This document shows positions 23,362-26,158 of a stretch of 26,158 nt of DNA, piece after piece. A program made the translations under genes and the position numbers. The stretch lies in the NCBI GenBank assembly GCA_964508705.1, contig CAZDUS010000028.1, positions 1 through 26,158 on the forward strand, written 5' to 3'. The stretch comes from CAZDUS01 sp964508705. Its GTDB lineage: Bacteria > Verrucomicrobiota > Kiritimatiellia > CAIKKV01 > CAITUY01. Below the pieces are notes generated by a model. The model saw only the letters and a program-made list of their open reading frames with translations, did not search any database and was not told where the DNA came from. Within the stretch, counting starts at the first letter, position 1. The number at the start of each line of letters is the position of its first letter.

Positions 23362-25356
23362 CTACACGAGGCGAGTTGCCCTGCAAAGAGCAAATAAGCG
23401 GATTAATTCGGCGACGCTCCAGGCCTGAGCAAAGCAGCCGTTGGGGCGTTGGGGAGAGGCCCCATCGAATATTTCCGGCACTTGGAAGAGGCCGTTGCCG
23501 CTGAGGGAATAATCGATCAGGGGGCGAAGGATCTGGAGTAGGTTTGAGGCGGCGGCTGGTTTATCGGTGGCGACGCGCAGGGTGGCTTCGCCGAAATTGC
23601 CGATGAGCCAGGGCCAGACGGTGCCCTGGTGGTAGGCGGCGTCGCGGGAGTTCTGATCGCCTTCGTAGCGGCCGCAGTAGGCGGGGTCATAAGGGGAGAG
23701 GGTGCGAAGTCCGTAGGGTGTCAGGAGTTCACGGCGGACGGTTTCGACCACGACAGCTTGCTGGGTCGATGATAGCGGGGAGTAGGGAAGGGAGACGGCG
23801 AGGATTTGGTTGGGGCGGATCGAGGTGTCGAGATGTCCATCGGCAAAGGAGTCGGCGAGGCCGTTGTCGTCGGACCGCCAGAATAGGTTTCGGAAGGCGT
23901 CGGAACAACGGTTGGCGAGGTTGGCGGGCCAAGGGATTTGGGTTTCGAAGCGAATAGCCAATTCGTTGGTGAGGCGGAGGGCGTTATACCAGAGGGCGTT
24001 GATATCCACGGCGTAACCGTGACGTGGGGTGACGGGGATGCCGCGCGACTTTGCGTCCATCCATGTGAGTTGGGTATTGCGGTTCCCTGCGTGGAGGAGG
24101 CCGTCGGAATTCATGTAGATGTCGTTGCGGGTGCCTGCCATGAAGCGGGTGATGATGCGGAGCATGACGGGCCAGAAGTATTGGCGGACGGTGTCGTAAT
24201 CGCGGGTGGTCGCCAGCATGTGTTGGATGGCGCGGAAATACCAGAGCGAGGCATCCACGGCGTTGTAGGCGTGGTGGTCCGGGTTGGATGAGAAGAAATT
24301 CGGGATGATGCCGTCGCGTTCCGTATTGCCGACGGCTTTCAGGATGGCGACGCCCATGTCGGGGTTGCCGGAATAGAAGGTCAGTCCTGGGAGCGCGATG
24401 AGGGTATCGCGGCCCCAGTCGTCGAACCAGGGGTAACCGGCGATGATGGAGGGTCGGTTATCCGGGGTCCAGATCAGGAATTGTTGACCGGCGCGGATCA
24501 GGCCGGATAGAGGGGCGGCGAGGTCGGCGGGGCCCCCAAGCGAGAGGTTCTGATGGTTCTGGTATGCCTGGCGGCGAAGGGCGATTTCGCTGTTCCATGC
24601 GGTTTCAGTGTAGGCGGTGGAGGATGAGCAGGATGCGGACACAATGACGGAGATGCCCTGCCGGAGCTCGATATCGAGGAAGCCGGGGCAGAATAGATCC
24701 TCGTGATGGTCGTAGCCGCGCTCGGCTTCGCGGGAATATTTGAAATTCCGATACCAATCCGGTTGGGCCATGAAGGAAGAAACTTGGCTGGCGCGGACAT
24801 GGAGGTTAGGCATGCCGTCGTAAGGGTGGATGTCGAAGCCGTTTGAAAAAATGGTTGCGTTGGCTTGGATGCAGGAATCCTGCCGCTTGAGACCGTGGTG
24901 GTCGCGGTAGGCGAGGAGGGGGCGGAGTCGCAGGGTGACAGGTTGGGGGGCTTCAAGGATTTCGTAACGAACGAGTATGGTGTTCTCGCCCTTTGGCATG
25001 ATGATTTCTTTGGTGATGACTGTTTTTCCAACCTGATAGGTGAAGGTTGGGCAGTCATCCAGTGAGAAAGCTGTCAGGTACAGGTGGCCGGCAGGGTGGA
25101 TGGCACCGGGGTACTGGTGGCAGGCGAGAGGGGACTCCTGATCGCCGATGAGCAGGGAGTCCTCGAAGTTCGAGAGCAGGAGATAGCGGCCCGGAGGGTT
25201 GGGGAGGCTTGCCACTAGGAGGCCGTGGTATTTTCGGGTGTGGCATGCGGCGATGGTGCCGGATGCGTAGCCACCGAGGCCGTTGGTTTCCAGCCATTCA
25301 ACGTGAAGCGATTTGTCCAGATTGTGGCAGGTTTCTTGATTGAAAGCTGTGGCCAT
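23362..25356 (-). CDS. Glycogen debranching enzyme (amylo-alpha-1,6-glucosidase, GH133)
   Basis: Removes alpha-1,6 branches of glycogen, probably together with a transferase activity elsewhere. The 664 residues show the bacterial/archaeal debrancher N-domain (EWLETNGLGGYASGTIAACHTRKYHGLLVA, residues 20-49, by its core NGLGGYASGT). The (alpha/alpha)6 catalytic domain follows: AGYPWFDDWGRDTLIALPG (306-324), DGIIPNFF, DASLWYF, TWMDAK, PVTPRHGYAVDINALWYNAL, RPNQILAVSLP, and the late YHQGTVWPWLIG. I chose the ATG at 25356 (MATAFNQETC). A start at 25443 would overlap DedA by 77 bases and add a low-complexity Ser/Pro leader. No signal peptide is seen, so it is cytoplasmic. It lies 10 bases after DedA. 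Confidence 0.93.
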   Translation of the reverse strand: MATAFNQETCHNLDKSLHVEWLETNGLGGYASGTIAACHTRKYHGLLVASLPNPPGRYLLLSNFEDSLLIGDQESPLACHQYPGAIHPAGHLYLTAFSLDDCPTFTYQVGKTVITKEIIMPKGENTILVRYEILEAPQPVTLRLRPLLAYRDHHGLKRQDSCIQANATIFSNGFDIHPYDGMPNLHVRASQVSSFMAQPDWYRNFKYSREAERGYDHHEDLFCPGFLDIELRQGISVIVSASCSSSTAYTETAWNSEIALRRQAYQNHQNLSLGGPADLAAPLSGLIRAGQQFLIWTPDNRPSIIAGYPWFDDWGRDTLIALPGLTFYSGNPDMGVAILKAVGNTERDGIIPNFFSSNPDHHAYNAVDASLWYFRAIQHMLATTRDYDTVRQYFWPVMLRIITRFMAGTRNDIYMNSDGLLHAGNRNTQLTWMDAKSRGIPVTPRHGYAVDINALWYNALRLTNELAIRFETQIPWPANLANRCSDAFRNLFWRSDDNGLADSFADGHLDTSIRPNQILAVSLPYSPLSSTQQAVVVETVRRELLTPYGLRTLSPYDPAYCGRYEGDQNSRDAAYHQGTVWPWLIGNFGEATLRVATDKPAAASNLLQILRPLIDYSLSGNGLFQVPEIFDGASPQRPNGCFAQAWSVAELIRLFALCRATRLV

Positions 25357-25366
25357 TGGGTAGGTG

Positions 25367-26029
25367 TTATGGCTTTGAAGTGGAGGATTTCCTGCGGCGG
25401 TGGATGATGATGTAGGCGGCGGTGATGACGGCGACACCTGCAAGAGCCCAGAGGGTGGCGCTCTTGGAGTATTCCTCGATCAATTTACTGTTCTGGCCAG
25501 CGACATAGCCGATGGCGGTGAGGATGGCGACCCAGATGCCTGCGCCGAGTCCGGTCCAGAGCAGGAATCGGAACATGTTCATGCGGGCGATTCCGGCCGG
25601 GAGAGAGATATACTGGCGGACGACGGGGATCAGGCGGGCGGTAAAGGTGCTGATTTCGCCGTGGCTCTTGAAGAAGGCTTCGCCCTTGTCGAAATTCTTT
25701 TCCGAGATGAAGAAATACTTGCCCCACTTCAGGAGGAGTGGGCGGCCGAGCCAGAGAGCCAGATAATAGTTAAACAGGGCTCCGAGCCAACTGCCGATGA
25801 TGCCCGCCACGATGGCGAGCCAGAAGTTCATTTCGTGACCGGGAATATAGGAGGGGGAAGATAAGTAGGCGGGTGAGGAAAGGTAACCGGCGGGGATCAT
25901 GACCACCTCGCTGGGGAAGGGGAAGCAGGAGCTCTCGAGAAACATCATGATGACGATACCCGTGTAACCCCAGTCGCCAACCAAGCCAACGACCCAGACG
26001 ACTGACTGCTGTAAGAATTCGTGAATCAT
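25367..26029 (-). CDS. DedA family membrane protein
   Basis: Integral membrane protein of the DedA/VTT family. Members flip lipid carriers such as undecaprenyl phosphate or phospholipids and support envelope integrity. The 220 residues show the re-entrant-loop motif FLESSCFPFPSEVVMIPAGYL (acidic E32 and E41), the central GSWLGALFNYYLALWLGR, the basic FTARLIPVVRQYISLPAGIARM (R132, R138), and a last helix near 192-210 with a basic tail. The duplicated YLSSPA/YLSSPS at 49-60 is unusual. AAGGA (26038-26042) with 8-base spacing supports the ATG at 26029 over an upstream in-frame start at 26119. It is probably the first gene of the minus-strand operon, but may be only a passenger in glycogen terms. 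Confidence 0.92.
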   Translation of the reverse strand: MIHEFLQQSVVWVVGLVGDWGYTGIVIMMFLESSCFPFPSEVVMIPAGYLSSPAYLSSPSYIPGHEMNFWLAIVAGIIGSWLGALFNYYLALWLGRPLLLKWGKYFFISEKNFDKGEAFFKSHGEISTFTARLIPVVRQYISLPAGIARMNMFRFLLWTGLGAGIWVAILTAIGYVAGQNSKLIEEYSKSATLWALAGVAVITAAYIIIHRRRKSSTSKP

Positions 26030-26037
26030 ATGATTAT

Positions 26038-26042
26038 TCCTT
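26038..26042 (-). promoter_or_regulatory. Ribosome binding site deciding the DedA start
   Basis: AAGGA on the minus strand, 8 bases before the ATG at 26029. The remaining sequence to the window edge (to 26158) should hold the operon promoter. The best -10-like word is TATACA (26070-26075, minus strand), but no convincing -35 sits at normal spacing. Confidence 0.55.
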
Positions 26043-26158
26043 AAACGAGTCTTGCGGAGATGATAGCCCTGTATACATGCTGAATAATTCCAGCAGTGAA
26101 AACGGTGAACTTGTCGCAAAAGCGTGGTGATGATGCAAGCGTAATTGGGGAGAGGGAT

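Noticed and set aside
21433..24291. Several long open frames on the plus strand opposite the glycosyltransferase and debranching enzyme genes
   Set aside because: They mirror the minus-strand genes, which carry full sets of family motifs. The opposite-frame products show no recognisable domains.

Overview
The window looks like chromosomal core DNA from a Gram-negative bacterium of the PVC type (Kiritimatiellota, Lentisphaerota or a relative). This placement is inferred from gene content, not from a database comparison. The genes for Kdo, heptose, lipid A and LPS transport show an LPS outer membrane. The HPr kinase/HPr/enzyme I set without sugar permeases, the metal-type KdsA, the stand-alone heptose-phosphate kinase and the GH57/GT4/GH133 glycogen genes fit that group better than Proteobacteria. 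No phage, transposon, CRISPR array, tRNA or rRNA was seen, and no gene-free stretch exceeds 300 bases.

Plus strand, 88-19529. A small bacterial SRP RNA is followed by dnaX, ybaB and recR (clamp loader and recombination repair). Next comes a tightly packed run: yggS, a membrane-anchored gene of unknown function, a heptose-7-phosphate kinase, kdsB, kdsA, an LptC-like gene, lptA, lptB, hpf, hprK, ptsH and ptsI. Many of these genes overlap by a few bases. Together they make and activate Kdo, phosphorylate heptose, build the LPS export machine, and add a ribosome hibernation factor and a regulatory phosphotransfer chain. After a 90-base gap come metK, then fabZ-lpxA (lipid A entry), then gspD-gspE-gspF (type II secretion secretin, ATPase and inner-membrane platform). 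Each of the last five genes starts within about 30 bases of the previous stop.

Minus strand, 26029 down to 19553. A DedA membrane protein is followed by a glycogen debranching enzyme (GH133), a 61-residue SAP-like protein with a cysteine-rich tail, a GT4 glycogen-synthase-like glycosyltransferase, a GH57 alpha-amylase-type enzyme and pdxA. This reads as a storage-polysaccharide operon with two passengers. It converges on gspF with only 23 bases between stops.

Most of the window is ordinary. The points most worth a second look are the HprK with a glutamine at the usual catalytic histidine and an alanine in its P-loop, the SAP/cysteine mini-protein inside the glycogen cluster, the AsmA-like orphan in the LPS operon, and the joining of LPS export and HprK/HPr/EI genes without rpoN or an EIIA gene.
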